The position numbers and the translations under genes are program-made. The notes under the pieces were generated by a model, which worked only from the letters and a program-made list of their open reading frames with translations, had not been told where the DNA came from and ran no database searches. A stretch of DNA of 64,000 bases, taken from positions 1 through 64,000 of the forward strand of contig NZ_LQQP01000045.1 in NCBI RefSeq assembly GCF_001619615.1, given 5' to 3'. Positions 28,430 through 37,890 of the stretch are shown here, piece after piece; the first letter of the stretch is position 1, and the number at the start of each line of letters is the position of its first letter. Source of the stretch: Microbacterium sp. T32 (GTDB lineage Bacteria; Actinomycetota; Actinomycetes; Actinomycetales; Microbacteriaceae).

Positions 28430-29941
28430 ATGACCCGCACGAAGCTCAAGAACGACCTCGACGGCTACGAGGTCTGGTTCGTCACCGGCAGCCAGAACCT
28501 CTACGGCGAGGAGACCCTGAAGCAGGTCGCCGAGCAGTCGCAGGCCGTCGTCGACGGCCTCGCCGGCCTGCCGGTGAAGGTCGTCTGGAAGCCCGTGCTG
28601 AAGGACTCCGACAGCATCCGCCGCATGGCCCTCGAGGTCAACGGCCGCGACGACGTCATCGGCGTCATCGCGTGGATGCACACCTTCAGCCCCGCGAAGA
28701 TGTGGATCGCGGGCCTCGACGCGCTGCGGAAGCCGCTGCTCCACCTGCACACGCAGGCCAACGTCGAGCTGCCGTGGAACGACATCGACTTCGACTTCAT
28801 GAACCTCAACCAGGCCGCGCACGGCGACCGCGAGTTCGGGTACATCCAGACCCGCCTGGGCGTCGCCCGCAAGACGGTCGTCGGTCACGCGTCGAACCCC
28901 GCCGTCCGCCAGCAGATCGAGGACTGGGAGCGCGCCGCCGCCGGCTGGACCGCCGCCCGCACCCTCAAGCTCGCGCGCTTCGGCGACAACATGCGCTTCG
29001 TCGCCGTCACCGAGGGCGATAAGACCGAGGCCGAGCTGCGCTTCGGCGTGCAGGTCAACACGTGGGGCGTCAACGAGCTCGTCGAGGCCGTCGAGCAGGC
29101 GGCGGATGCCGACATCGACGCGCTCGTGCAGGAGTACATCGACAGCTACGACGTCGTCGACGAGCTGCTCCCCGGCGGCGCGCGCCACCAGTCGCTCCGC
29201 GACGGCGCCGCGATCGAGCTGGGCCTGCGCTCGTTCCTCGAGGAGGGCGGCTTCGGCGCCTTCACGACGTCGTTCGAAGACCTCGGTGCGCTGAAGCAGC
29301 TCCCCGGTCTCGCGGTGCAGCGCCTCATGGCCGAGGGCTACGGCTTCGGCGCCGAGGGCGACTGGAAGACGGCGATCCTCGTGCGCGTCGCGAACGTCAT
29401 GGGTGCGGGGCTCCCCGGTGGCGCCTCGCTCATGGAGGACTACACGTACGACCTCGTCCCCGGGAACGAGCGGATCCTCGGCGCCCACATGCTCGAGGTC
29501 TCGCCGTCGCTCACGAAGAAGAAGCCCCGGCTCGAGATCCACGAGCTCGGCATCGGCGGCAAGGAAGACCCGGTGCGTCTGGTCTTCACCGCCGACCCCG
29601 GCTCCGCCCTCGTCGTGGCGCTGAGCGACATGCGCGACCGTTTCCGCCTCACCGCGAACGTCGTGGAGAACGTCGAGGCGCCCGACCTCCCGAAGCTTCC
29701 CGTCGGCCGCGCCGTGTGGAAGCCGGCGCCGGACTTCGCGACCTCGGCCGCGTGCTGGCTCGCCGCCGGTGCCGCCCACCACACCGTCATGACGACGGCG
29801 GTGGGCATCGAGGTGTTCCGCGACTTCGCCGAGATCGCCAAGACCGAGCTCGTCGTCATCGACGAGGACACGACGGTCCGCGGCTTCCAGAGCGAGCTGC
29901 GCTGGAACCAGGCGTACTACCGCCTGGCCCAGGGCATCTGA
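28430..29941 (+). CDS. araA: L-arabinose isomerase
   Basis: 503 residues, standard for the family (about 500); interconverts L-arabinose and L-ribulose. It begins with the characteristic [17 protein letters not shown]. The metal-binding region includes [17 protein letters not shown] with the nearby [17 protein letters not shown], and the C-terminal His in [21 protein letters not shown] precedes ATG 28430. It ends the operon at a GC-rich hairpin 6 bp after the stop. Confidence 0.97.
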   Translation: MTRTKLKNDLDGYEVWFVTGSQNLYGEETLKQVAEQSQAVVDGLAGLPVKVVWKPVLKDSDSIRRMALEVNGRDDVIGVIAWMHTFSPAKMWIAGLDALRKPLLHLHTQANVELPWNDIDFDFMNLNQAAHGDREFGYIQTRLGVARKTVVGHASNPAVRQQIEDWERAAAGWTAARTLKLARFGDNMRFVAVTEGDKTEAELRFGVQVNTWGVNELVEAVEQAADADIDALVQEYIDSYDVVDELLPGGARHQSLRDGAAIELGLRSFLEEGGFGAFTTSFEDLGALKQLPGLAVQRLMAEGYGFGAEGDWKTAILVRVANVMGAGLPGGASLMEDYTYDLVPGNERILGAHMLEVSPSLTKKKPRLEIHELGIGGKEDPVRLVFTADPGSALVVALSDMRDRFRLTANVVENVEAPDLPKLPVGRAVWKPAPDFATSAACWLAAGAAHHTVMTTAVGIEVFRDFAEIAKTELVVIDEDTTVRGFQSELRWNQAYYRLAQGI

Positions 29942-29947
29942 TCCCCG

Positions 29948-29982
29948 CCGCCCCGGGCTGCCCTTCGCCGGCCCCGGGGCGG
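29948..29982 (+). terminator. GC-rich hairpin after araA
   Basis: CCGCCCCGGG (29948-29957) pairs perfectly with CCCGGGGCGG (29973-29982) around a 15-nt loop, starting 6 bp after the araA stop. There is no T-tract, as is common for actinobacterial terminators. Confidence 0.6.
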
Positions 29983-30127
29983 TGCGGCACTCGCGCGCCT
30001 CGCTCTCTCGGGGCGCGTGCCGTGCATCGGTTCTCCCGGCGCACGAACCGTGCCCCGGGTCCGCGTCGGTGGTGGGACGCCTGCGGGTCCGGGGCATTCG
30101 TGCGCCTCGTCCCGCTTCTGCCGGGGC

Positions 30128-30463
30128 GTGTCCCACTTTGTGCGGTTTTGGGGGCGCGGCGTCGCACGAAGTGGGACACGGCTGCTGTGGCATCCGTCGC
30201 CTCGTCCCACTGGTGACGAGGCGTGTCCCACTTTGTGCGGCCTGAGGCTGTCGCACGCAGCCGTAAGTGGGACATGGATGCCGTGGCGTGAGTGCTGCGG
30301 CGGGCGGCCGGGTGCGCGTGTCCCACTTTGTGCGGTTTTGGTGGCGCGGCGTCGCACAAAGTGGGACATGGATGCCCTAGCGGCGGCGCCGCGGCGGGCG
30401 GCCGGGTGCGCGTGTCCCAGGATGTGCGGTTCGGAGCGTGCTCCATCGCACGAAGTGGGACAT
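30128..30463. repeat. Palindromic element family D, four tandem copies
   Basis: Elements at 30128-30179, 30223-30275, 30318-30369 and 30412-30463, a period of 94-95 bp. Each runs from GTGTCCCA to TGGGACA(C/T). In the third copy GTCCCACTTTGTGCG and CGCACAAAGTGGGAC pair over 15 bp without mismatch. A partial GTCCCACTGGTGAC lies at 30204. The array fills most of the 540-bp gap between the convergent araA and dgt genes; I see no coding potential there. Confidence 0.85.
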
Positions 30464-30481
30464 GGATGCCGGGCCGGCGCG

Positions 30482-31954
30482 CTACAGCCGCTGGCCCAGC
30501 GACCACAGGCGGTCCGCGCGGCCGGAGATCGCCTCCGACAGCGTGAACGCCTGGGCGTCGGTGAGGGATGCCACGTAGTCGACGATTCCGCGGGAGCGCG
30601 CGAGCGTCTCGGCTTCGGCATCCGTGGGTCGACGGTCGGCGGGGAGGGCGGCGTACTGCTCGCGGGCGAGCGCGATGAGCTCGCGGAGGCGGCGCGGGGT
30701 GCGCGCGCGGTCGAGGTCGTCGTCGAGCCACTCGCCGAGCGCCCGCACCGAACGCGCGAGGATGCGACTCATGCCGCGCTGCTGAATCGCGAGGTCGGGG
30801 CGGCTGAGGACGAACCGCTTATGCACGAACTTCAGCACCTCGACGTGGTGCCAGGCCGACGGCGACAGCGCGACCGGCCCCGACCGCGGGGTGTCGAGCG
30901 GCCGGAGCTGCGCGGATTCCTGGAACCGGCGGATCCACCGGTCGGTGAACGACGCCAGACGTCGCTCGGCCGTCAGCGACCCGTCGAACGGTCGAGCGAG
31001 CAGGTCGGTGACGAGTTCGGCATCCACGTCGCTGACCGCGGCGAGGAACGCCTCGTCGTCCGCGATCCACGGGTCGTCGCGGCGCATCTTGCGGCGCAGG
31101 CGTTCGAGCGCGGCGCCGGGCACGAGCTCGGCGCGCACCTCCGCATCGTCGCGTGAGCGCCACTCGAGGACGTCGTCGAGCCACCCGCGGAACTCCGCCG
31201 CGATGGGGGCGTGGTCGAGGATCCCGGCGCGGTAGAAGTCGTCGACGTCGTGCACCGAGTACGCGATGTCGTCGGCGAGGTCCATGACGGCGCCCTCGAT
31301 CGTCTGGCGGAGGGGCTCGGCATCCATCCCCTCCCGCGCGTGATCGAGGTCGTCGACGTCGAGGTCGTACACCGAGTACTTGTGCACCCGGTAGGCGCCG
31401 TCAGGTGCGCGACGGATGCCACGGGGCGGGCCGATCCGCTCGATCTCGGCCGCGGACACCGACGGCGACCAGGGGTATTTCGCCGACGCGGCGCGCACCG
31501 CGGCGGTGAGGTTCAGCCCGCGCGGCGCGTTCTCGACGACGTCGAGGGCGGTGAGGATGCGATACGTCTGGGCGTTGCCCTCGAAGCCGTCGGGGAGGCC
31601 CAGCTCGGTGCGGGCGAGGCGGTCGAGCGTCGTCTCGCCGAGGTGTCCGAACGGCGGGTGGCCGAGGTCGTGGGCGTAGGCGGCGGCCTCGACGACCGTC
31701 GGGTTGCACACGTCGCGGCCGGCGCGGGTGTTCAGCTGCAGCGCGACGACCCGCGCGATCGCGCTGACCTTCAGCGAGTGCGTGAGGCGGTTGTGCACGG
31801 GTGCGCCGGAGATCGACGGCGACACCACCTGCGTCACGGCCGAGAGTCGCGAGAAGTACGGCGAGAACTGGATCCGCTCCAGGTCGATCGACCAGGGGTC
31901 GGCGCCTTCGGTCTCGCGTTCGTCGTACACGCGGGAGGCGGTGGGGAGCGTCAT
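30482..31954 (-). CDS. dgt: dGTP triphosphohydrolase (dGTPase, HD domain)
   Basis: 490 residues; hydrolyses dGTP to deoxyguanosine and triphosphate. The HD-domain metal ligands are His59 in NRLTHSLKV, His95-Asp96 in AYAHDLGHPPFGH and an Asp in DLADDIAYSVHDVDDF. It is somewhat longer than the about 420-residue dGTPase-like proteins I know from actinobacteria, with added sequence between about 150 and 205 and at the C-terminus. ATG 31954 has a TAGCGT box 6 nt upstream and no Shine-Dalgarno, so it is probably leaderless. Two family A palindromes separate it from the preceding glucosidase. Confidence 0.92.
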   Translation of the reverse strand: MTLPTASRVYDERETEGADPWSIDLERIQFSPYFSRLSAVTQVVSPSISGAPVHNRLTHSLKVSAIARVVALQLNTRAGRDVCNPTVVEAAAYAHDLGHPPFGHLGETTLDRLARTELGLPDGFEGNAQTYRILTALDVVENAPRGLNLTAAVRAASAKYPWSPSVSAAEIERIGPPRGIRRAPDGAYRVHKYSVYDLDVDDLDHAREGMDAEPLRQTIEGAVMDLADDIAYSVHDVDDFYRAGILDHAPIAAEFRGWLDDVLEWRSRDDAEVRAELVPGAALERLRRKMRRDDPWIADDEAFLAAVSDVDAELVTDLLARPFDGSLTAERRLASFTDRWIRRFQESAQLRPLDTPRSGPVALSPSAWHHVEVLKFVHKRFVLSRPDLAIQQRGMSRILARSVRALGEWLDDDLDRARTPRRLRELIALAREQYAALPADRRPTDAEAETLARSRGIVDYVASLTDAQAFTLSEAISGRADRLWSLGQRL

Positions 31955-31960
31955 CCGTCC

Positions 31961-31966
31961 ACGCTA
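31961..31966 (-). promoter_or_regulatory. Candidate -10 box of leaderless dgt
   Basis: TAGCGT on the minus strand, 6 nt before ATG 31954. Confidence 0.45.
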
Positions 31967-32006
31967 TCCGCCGCGGGCCGTGCGCGCGGCGCGGCGCGTT
32001 CCGCAG

Positions 32007-32067
32007 GTTCAGTGTCCAAGACACGCGGATGCCTCGAGGCGCGGTCCGCGTGTCTTGGACACTGAAC
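32007..32067. repeat. Palindromic element family A, copy 4 (perfect)
   Basis: 61 bp with exact 23-bp arms (outer end GTTCAGTGTCCAAG, inner end CACGCGGA) and a 15-nt loop. It is the clearest copy. It lies 40 bp upstream of the dgt promoter box. Confidence 0.95.
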
Positions 32068-32112
32068 GTGGGCGGAGCCGCTGCCCGCGGAGCCGCCCCG
32101 CGGTTGCTCAGA

Positions 32113-32173
32113 CTTCGGTGTCCAAGACACGCGGACGCCGACGCGCGTGGTCCGCGTGTCTTGGACACTCAAC
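32113..32173. repeat. Palindromic element family A, copy 5
   Basis: 61 bp, 45 bp from copy 4. Perfect 18-bp inner arms (GTGTCCAAGACACGCGGA); the outer 5 bp no longer pair fully. Together the two copies fill the gap between the glucosidase stop and dgt. Confidence 0.92.
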
Positions 32174-32191
32174 GGGGGGAAGAGCCCCGGG

Positions 32192-34516
32192 TCAGCCCCG
32201 GCGCACCTCGACCCCGACGATCCGCGCGTCGTCCGGGCGCAGCTCGTACGCGGGGCCTGTCAGGTGCAGCGTGACGGCCTCGTCGGTGTCGGCGCACGAC
32301 GGGCCGACGCGCAGCTCGACCTCGCCGGGTTCGACAACGCGGCGGAGCGTGCGGTCGCTGTACGCCAGACGGGATGCCGGGATCGTGAAGCGCACCTCCG
32401 CGCTCTCGCCGGGCTCCAGCTCCACGCGGGCGTAGGCGACCAGCTGCGCGACGGGCCGGGTCACGCTCGCGACCCCGCGGTGCGCGTACAGCTGCACGAC
32501 GTCGGCTCCGCGCACGGCGCCCGTGTTGGTCACGCGCACCGACGCCGCGAAGGCGTCGCCCGCGCGCACCTCGATCGTCCCGGATCCCGCGCCCCCGGCG
32601 TCCACCTCCAGCCCCTCGCGGACGAACGCCGTGTACGACAGCCCGAACCCGAACGGGCGCACGGGCGTCGGATCGGTGCTCGTGACGTCGCTCCGGCCGC
32701 CGAGGATCGGGTGCAGGTAGGAGTACGGCTGCGCGCCGGACGACCGGGGGAGCGAGACGGGCAGGCGCCCCGAGGGCGTGGCATCCCCGGCCAGGAGCGC
32801 GGCGAGCGCGGTCCCGCCCTCCTCGCCCGGGAAGAACGCCTGCATCACGGCGGCCGGACCGGCAGCCGCGTCCAGCGCCCAGCCCAGGGCGTACGGGCGT
32901 CCGGTAAGCAGCACCATCACGACGGGGGTGCCCGTGGCGATGATCTCCTCGACGAGCCGGCGCTGCAGGCCGGGCAGCTCGAGCGAATCCGCGTCGTTGC
33001 CCTCGCCGACCGTGCCGCGGCCGAAGAGCCCCGCGCGGTCGCCTACGACCACCACGGCCACGTCCGCGGACCGCGCGAGTTCGACCGCGGCAGGGATGCC
33101 GTCGGCATCCGTCCCCTCGACCGTGACCCCCTCGGCCTGCACGACGTCGCCGAACCGCGCCGCGAGCGCTTCGCGCACGGTCGGGATGGCGAAGCCCATC
33201 GGCGTGCCGGGGTGGTGCGCGAGCACGTGGTTCGCGAACGAGTAGCAGCCCATCAGGGCCTCGGCGCTGTCGCCGTTCGGGCCGATCACCGCGATGCGTC
33301 CGGGCGCGGCCGCGAGCGGCAGCACCCCGTCGTTGCGCAACAGCACCGCGCTCTCGACCGCGAGCCGGTAGGCCAGCGCGCGATGCTCGGCGTCGTCGAG
33401 GTCGACACTCGACGGGGGCGTCGAGAAGTCGGCATCCAGGAGTCCCAGGTCCTCCTTCTCCGCGAGCAGCCGCGCGACGGCTCGGTCGATCAGGGCCTCG
33501 GAGAGATCCCCGGATGCCACCCGCTCGGCCAGGTGCGGATACGCGTCGGCGCCGGGGAGCTCGACGTCGATCCCGGCCTCGAGTGCGATCTGCGCGGCTT
33601 CGCCCGGTGTCGCGGCGAGGCCGTGCATCGAGCGGAGGAAGTCCACGGCGAAGTAGTCCGACACGACCGTGCCGTCGAAGCCCCACCGCCGGCGCAGCAG
33701 ATCGGTGAGCAGGTCGCCCGACGCGGCCACGGGGACCCCGTCGATCTCGGCGTACGAGTTCATCACCGAGCGCACGCCGCCGTCGCGGACCGCCATCTCG
33801 AACGGCGGGAGGAACACGTCCTGCAGCTCGCGGGGACCGGCGTGCACCGGGGCGTGGTTGCGGCCGGCCTGCGAACCCGAATACCCGACGAAGTGCTTCA
33901 GCGTCGCGTGCACCCCGGCGGACTGCAGCCCCCGGACGTACGCGGTGCCGATCGTGCCGACGACGTACGGGTCCTCGGCGATGCACTCGTCCACCCGTCC
34001 CCACCGCGGGTCGCGCACGACATCGAGTACGGGCGCGAGGCCCTGGTGCACGCCGACCTCGCGCATCGAGCGTCCGATGGCGGATGCCACGAGCTCGACG
34101 GTCTCCGGGTCGAACGAGGCGCCCCACGCGAGCGGGGTCGGGAAGGTCGCCGCCTTCCACGCCGCGAAACCGGTGAGGCACTCCTCGTGCACGAGCGCCG
34201 GGATGCCCAGCCGCGTCTCGGTCTGGAGCCGCCGCTGCTCGCCCCACAGCCATGCGGCGCGCTCGACCGGGTCGACCGGCCGGGTGCCGTAGACGCGCGT
34301 GAGGTGGCCGAGGCCGTGGACCGTGGCATCCGCGTATCCGGTCGAGGTGACCTTCTCGCCGGACAGGGGTGCGACGACCTCGTCACCCTGGTCGACCCAG
34401 TACCCCACGAGCTGCGCGAGCTTCTCGTCGAGGGTCATCTCCGCGACGAGCGCCTGCACGCGGGCCGAGACCCCGGGGGTGAGCGCGGCGCCGACGTCGG
34501 TTCTGTGGATGGTCAT
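32192..34516 (-). CDS. Glycoside hydrolase family 3 beta-glucosidase/xylosidase
   Basis: 774 residues: GH3 N-terminal barrel, GH3 C-terminal domain and a fibronectin III-like end (TNTGAVRGADVVQLY). The catalytic nucleophile is Asp287 in GFDGTVVSDYFAVDF; KHFVGYSGS (207-215) and RDPRWGR belong to the substrate site. No signal peptide is present, so it acts on imported oligosaccharides. ATG 34516 follows AAGGGC; the 5-bp gap to the permease stop shows it is the last gene of the importer operon. Specificity within GH3 (glucoside, xyloside, arabinoside) cannot be read from sequence. Confidence 0.92.
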   Translation of the reverse strand: MTIHRTDVGAALTPGVSARVQALVAEMTLDEKLAQLVGYWVDQGDEVVAPLSGEKVTSTGYADATVHGLGHLTRVYGTRPVDPVERAAWLWGEQRRLQTETRLGIPALVHEECLTGFAAWKAATFPTPLAWGASFDPETVELVASAIGRSMREVGVHQGLAPVLDVVRDPRWGRVDECIAEDPYVVGTIGTAYVRGLQSAGVHATLKHFVGYSGSQAGRNHAPVHAGPRELQDVFLPPFEMAVRDGGVRSVMNSYAEIDGVPVAASGDLLTDLLRRRWGFDGTVVSDYFAVDFLRSMHGLAATPGEAAQIALEAGIDVELPGADAYPHLAERVASGDLSEALIDRAVARLLAEKEDLGLLDADFSTPPSSVDLDDAEHRALAYRLAVESAVLLRNDGVLPLAAAPGRIAVIGPNGDSAEALMGCYSFANHVLAHHPGTPMGFAIPTVREALAARFGDVVQAEGVTVEGTDADGIPAAVELARSADVAVVVVGDRAGLFGRGTVGEGNDADSLELPGLQRRLVEEIIATGTPVVMVLLTGRPYALGWALDAAAGPAAVMQAFFPGEEGGTALAALLAGDATPSGRLPVSLPRSSGAQPYSYLHPILGGRSDVTSTDPTPVRPFGFGLSYTAFVREGLEVDAGGAGSGTIEVRAGDAFAASVRVTNTGAVRGADVVQLYAHRGVASVTRPVAQLVAYARVELEPGESAEVRFTIPASRLAYSDRTLRRVVEPGEVELRVGPSCADTDEAVTLHLTGPAYELRPDDARIVGVEVRRG

Positions 34517-34521
34517 GCGGG

Positions 34522-35403
34522 TCAGCCCTTCACGGCGCCGGTGAGGCCGCCGACGATCCGTCGCTCGAACAGGCTGAAGAACACCAGAGCGGGGATCATC
34601 GACAGCGAGGTGAACGCGAGCACGCGTGCGGTGTCGACGGAGTACTGCGACGCGAACGCCTGCGTCCCGAGGGGCAGGGTGTACGTCGCTTCGTTGTTGA
34701 GGATGAACAGCGGGAGCATGTACGAGTTCCAGCTGTTGACGAAGGCGAGGATGCCGACGGTCACGACCGCGGGGACCGCGAGCGGCAGCACCATGCGCCA
34801 GAAGAACCCGAGGCGTCCGAGCCCGTCGATCGACGCGGCCTCCTGCAGCTCGCGGGGGATCGCGGAGAGGAACGGCGACAGGATGATCACCGTGATCGGC
34901 AGGGCGAAGGCGATCTGCGGAAGGATCACGCCGACGAGGGAGTTCGTCAGCCCGAGGTTGCGCACGAGGATGTACAGCGGGGTGATCGCCACGGTCATGG
35001 GGAACATCAGGCCCGCGGTGAACAGCGCGTAGAGCGCTCCGCGTCCGCGGAAGCTGTAGCGCGAGAGCCCGTAGGCGGCCATGAGTCCGAGAGCGACGAC
35101 GAAGAGGGTCGTCGCGATCGCCGCGATCGTCGAGTTGACGACCTGCCCCCAGAAGGTGCCGCTCGTGAGGACCTCGGTGTAGTTCTCCCAGTTCCAGCGC
35201 GTCGGGAACCCGGCCGGGTCGACCGTGATCTCGGAGTTCGAGCGGAAACCGCCCAGGATGATGTAGATCACCGGCCCGAGCATCAGCGCGATGAGGACGA
35301 GCGCGATGAACCCGACGACAGCGCCCGAGAAGCGGCTGCGACCGGCCGGGCGGCGCGGCGCTTTCGCGGCGCGGGGGGCGACGAGGGTGGCGGTGGCGGT
35401 CAT
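34522..35403 (-). CDS. Sugar ABC transporter permease (MalG type)
   Basis: 293 residues with six predicted membrane helices. The EAA loop that docks on the ATPase is ELQEAASIDGLGRLGFFWRMVLPLAVPA. It pairs with the MalF-type permease whose stop overlaps its start in ATGA. No ATPase gene is in the operon, as is usual for actinobacterial sugar importers that share one MsiK-type ATPase. Confidence 0.93.
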   Translation of the reverse strand: MTATATLVAPRAAKAPRRPAGRSRFSGAVVGFIALVLIALMLGPVIYIILGGFRSNSEITVDPAGFPTRWNWENYTEVLTSGTFWGQVVNSTIAAIATTLFVVALGLMAAYGLSRYSFRGRGALYALFTAGLMFPMTVAITPLYILVRNLGLTNSLVGVILPQIAFALPITVIILSPFLSAIPRELQEAASIDGLGRLGFFWRMVLPLAVPAVVTVGILAFVNSWNSYMLPLFILNNEATYTLPLGTQAFASQYSVDTARVLAFTSLSMIPALVFFSLFERRIVGGLTGAVKG

Positions 35404-36422
35404 TTGGTGCCTCCCGTGAGGGCGCCGGCGGTGTCGCGGCGGAGCACGAAGCGCTGGTAGAGCAGCGCGACGGCGAGCGAGATGAGGAACATGACCACGG
35501 CGACGGCGCTGCCGTACCCGTAGCTGCCGGCGTTGCGCCCGTTGGCCACCATGTACGTCGCCATCGTCGAGGTGCCGGCGGTGGACGCGACGTACTGGCC
35601 CCAGATGATCCACACGAGGTCGAAGAGCTGGAGCGACCCGATGATCGACAGGAACGCCCAGATGCGGATCGTCGGTCCCATGAGCGGCAGCACGATGTGA
35701 CGCTGGATCTGCCAGTACGACGCGCCGTCGATGGCGGCGGCCTCCGACAGCTCCTCCGGGATGCCCTGGAGTCCGGCGAGGAAGAGGATGACGGCGAAGC
35801 CGATGTACTTCCACGTGATGATGATGAGCAGGGTCCAGATCGCGAGCGCCGGGTCGGAGATCCAGTCGGCGCGGAGGGCCCCCAGCCCGATCTTGTCGAG
35901 GGCGCCGTTGAGCGCGCCACCCGACTGCAGCATGAGGCCCCAGCCGAGGCCGACGACGACCTCGGAGATGACGTACGGCACGAAGATCAGCACGCGGATG
36001 AGCGACTGGAACCGCATCTTGCGGTTCAGCAGCAGCGCGAGGCCCAGGGCCAGCGGTCCCTGCAGCACGAGGGAGCCGACGACGATGAAGGCGTTGTGGC
36101 CGAGGGCCTCGTGGAAGGCCGGGTCGGTGAGGATCGTGACGTAGTTCCGGATGCCGACGAACTCCGTCGGCGTGCCGAAGCCCGACCAGCTGTAGAAGCC
36201 GTAGAAGGCCGCCAGGGCCACCGGCAGGATGACGAACGAGACGAACACCACCAGGGCGGGGCCCAGGAGGATCGCCAGTTCCCCGCGGATCTTCCAGTTC
36301 TCGCGGCGCCGCCGAACGGGCGACCGCCCGGCCGAGGAGGAGCGGGGAGCTCTCTCCTCGGCCGAGCGGCGACCGACGACGTCGTCCGACGCGGTGGCGA
36401 CGGGATGACGCACGGTGGTCAT
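35400..36422 (-). CDS. Sugar ABC transporter permease (MalF type)
   Basis: 340 residues with a long, basic cytoplasmic N-terminus (about 45 residues, RRSAEERAPR and RRRREN stretches) and six hydrophobic helices. The ATPase-docking loop is ELSEAAAIDGASYWQIQRHIVLPLMGP. The start lies 10 bp from the binding-protein stop. Confidence 0.93.
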   Translation of the reverse strand: MTTVRHPVATASDDVVGRRSAEERAPRSSSAGRSPVRRRRENWKIRGELAILLGPALVVFVSFVILPVALAAFYGFYSWSGFGTPTEFVGIRNYVTILTDPAFHEALGHNAFIVVGSLVLQGPLALGLALLLNRKMRFQSLIRVLIFVPYVISEVVVGLGWGLMLQSGGALNGALDKIGLGALRADWISDPALAIWTLLIIITWKYIGFAVILFLAGLQGIPEELSEAAAIDGASYWQIQRHIVLPLMGPTIRIWAFLSIIGSLQLFDLVWIIWGQYVASTAGTSTMATYMVANGRNAGSYGYGSAVAVVMFLISLAVALLYQRFVLRRDTAGALTGGTK

Positions 36423-36432
36423 GTCGGTTCCC

Positions 36433-37719
36433 TCAGGAGCGCGCGGCGGCCGCGTTGACGGCGTCGACGATGCTCTGCGGGGTGCCCTTGCCGGCGAACA
36501 TGTCGACCACGGCGACGTTCAGCGCGTTGCCGACGTTCTGGCCGTAGAGCGTGTCGAGCCACACCGAGACGTACGGCGCCTTCGAGTAGGCCTCGAGGAC
36601 CGACTGCAGTGCGGGGGTGGTCACGGCATCCGTCGCCTCCGAGGACGCGGGGAGCGTCTGGAAGGCCGTGGCGTAGGCCTCCTGGTTCTCCTTGTTCACC
36701 AGGAAGTTCAGGAAGTCGGTGCACTGCGCGGGTGCGTTGACCCAGCACGAGTACCCGTCGACGCCGCCCATCATGGCGCCGGGCTCGCCGTCACCGCCGG
36801 GGACCTCCGGGAAGGGGAACCAGCCGAGGTCGGGGAGCGGCTTCTGGTCGGGCGTGAGCGAGGCGATCACGCCCGGGTCCCACGCGCCCATGAGCTCCAT
36901 GCCCGCCTGCTTGTTGGCGAGGAGACCGGCGGACGAACCGGCGCCCTGCTGCGCGGCGGTGGTGAGGAAGCCGTCGTTGAACGGCTGCGTCTTGAGGAAC
37001 GACTCGAGGTCCTCTCCGGCCTTGAGCCAGCAGGGGTCGTCGAAGCTGCGGCTCGCGGCCGCCGCGTCGAGCACGTCCTTGGAGCACGCGCGCAGCGCGA
37101 AGTTGTAGTACCAGTGCGCGGCAGGCCAGGCGTCCTTCGCGCCGACGGCGATCGGGGCGACCCCGGTGGCCTTGATCTTGGCGTTGGCGGCCTCGAGCTC
37201 GTCGATCGTCTTCGGGGCCGTGGTGACGCCCGCGGCGGTGAGGACGTCCTGCGACGTGAAGATGCCGGACGGCAGCACCGCGACCGGCATCCCGTAGTTC
37301 TTCCCGTCGATCTCGAACGCCGACAGCGACGAACCGAGGGCGGTCTTGGCATCCGAGGAGATCTTGTCGGTCAGGTCCATGACCTGACCCGCCTTGACGA
37401 TGTCGGCGAGCTTGCCGCCGCCGCGCGCCATGAACAGGTCGGGGGCGTCGCCGGAGTTCAGGGCGGTCTGGAGCTTGCCGTCCATCTCCTCGTTCTGCAC
37501 GGCCTGGATCTCGATCTTCACGTTGGGGTTGGCCTTCTCGAAGGCCGCCGCGGTGTCCTCCCAGTACTTCTTGCCGTCGCCGGTGGTGGAGTTGTGCCAC
37601 AGCGTCAGCGTGACGCTCCCGTCGGCGTTCTGTCCGCCTCCGCCGCCGGCGCAGCCACCGAGGGCCAGGGTGCCGGCGACCGCGAGGGCGGCTGCGGCGA
37701 GGAGTTTCCTCGTGTTCAT
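36433..37719 (-). CDS. Sugar-binding lipoprotein of ABC importer
   Basis: 428 residues. Lipoprotein signal with lipobox LGGC, Cys23, followed by a Gly-rich spacer. The solute-binding fold (SBP_bac_1/MalE-like) opens VTLTLWHNSTTGDGKKYWE. It would be tethered to the outside of the membrane and hand oligosaccharide to the two permeases downstream. It is first in the operon with the GH3 enzyme last, which suggests uptake of a beta-linked oligosaccharide. A promoter with a LacI-type operator lies upstream. Confidence 0.93.
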   Translation of the reverse strand: MNTRKLLAAAALAVAGTLALGGCAGGGGGQNADGSVTLTLWHNSTTGDGKKYWEDTAAAFEKANPNVKIEIQAVQNEEMDGKLQTALNSGDAPDLFMARGGGKLADIVKAGQVMDLTDKISSDAKTALGSSLSAFEIDGKNYGMPVAVLPSGIFTSQDVLTAAGVTTAPKTIDELEAANAKIKATGVAPIAVGAKDAWPAAHWYYNFALRACSKDVLDAAAASRSFDDPCWLKAGEDLESFLKTQPFNDGFLTTAAQQGAGSSAGLLANKQAGMELMGAWDPGVIASLTPDQKPLPDLGWFPFPEVPGGDGEPGAMMGGVDGYSCWVNAPAQCTDFLNFLVNKENQEAYATAFQTLPASSEATDAVTTPALQSVLEAYSKAPYVSVWLDTLYGQNVGNALNVAVVDMFAGKGTPQSIVDAVNAAAARS

Positions 37720-37822
37720 GTGATTCCCGTTTCTCTTCGTCGAGGTGCGTCCCGTGCGGGATGCTCCGGTGTCGGCATCGGTGCCGGTCGTTCACGTCCG
37801 GGTGTGCGGCCCGGGTGGGAGC

Positions 37823-37870
37823 AGTGTCACCCGGGCGCGAAGCGTCGTCAAACGTTTTCGAAAATGATTT
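37823..37870 (-). promoter_or_regulatory. Promoter of the importer operon with LacI operator
   Basis: On the minus strand, -35 TTGACG (37846-37851) and -10 GACACT (37823-37828) are 17 bp apart. Overlapping and upstream of the -35 are two palindromes, AAACGTTT (37850-37857) and TTTTCGAAAA (37855-37864), both centred on CG as in LacI operators. The site also lies just before the divergent LacI gene, fitting control of both sides. Confidence 0.65.
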
Positions 37871-37876
37871 CCACGC

Positions 37877-37882
37877 TAGGGT
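37877..37882 (+). promoter_or_regulatory. Candidate -10 box of leaderless lacI-type gene
   Basis: TAGGGT ends 8 nt before ATG 37891. The operator palindromes end 13 bp upstream of it, in position for autorepression. Confidence 0.45.
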
Positions 37883-37890
37883 CGGATGCC

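Noticed and set aside
30128..30463. Possible CRISPR array (regular 95-bp period)
   Set aside because: Repeats are long palindromes of 52 bp, spacers are alike between units rather than unique, only four units exist and no cas genes are near.
32147..35032. 961-codon + strand frame opposite the GH3 and permease genes
   Set aside because: Antisense shadow of strongly recognised GH3 and MalG coding sequence; composition is His/Arg/Gly-biased.
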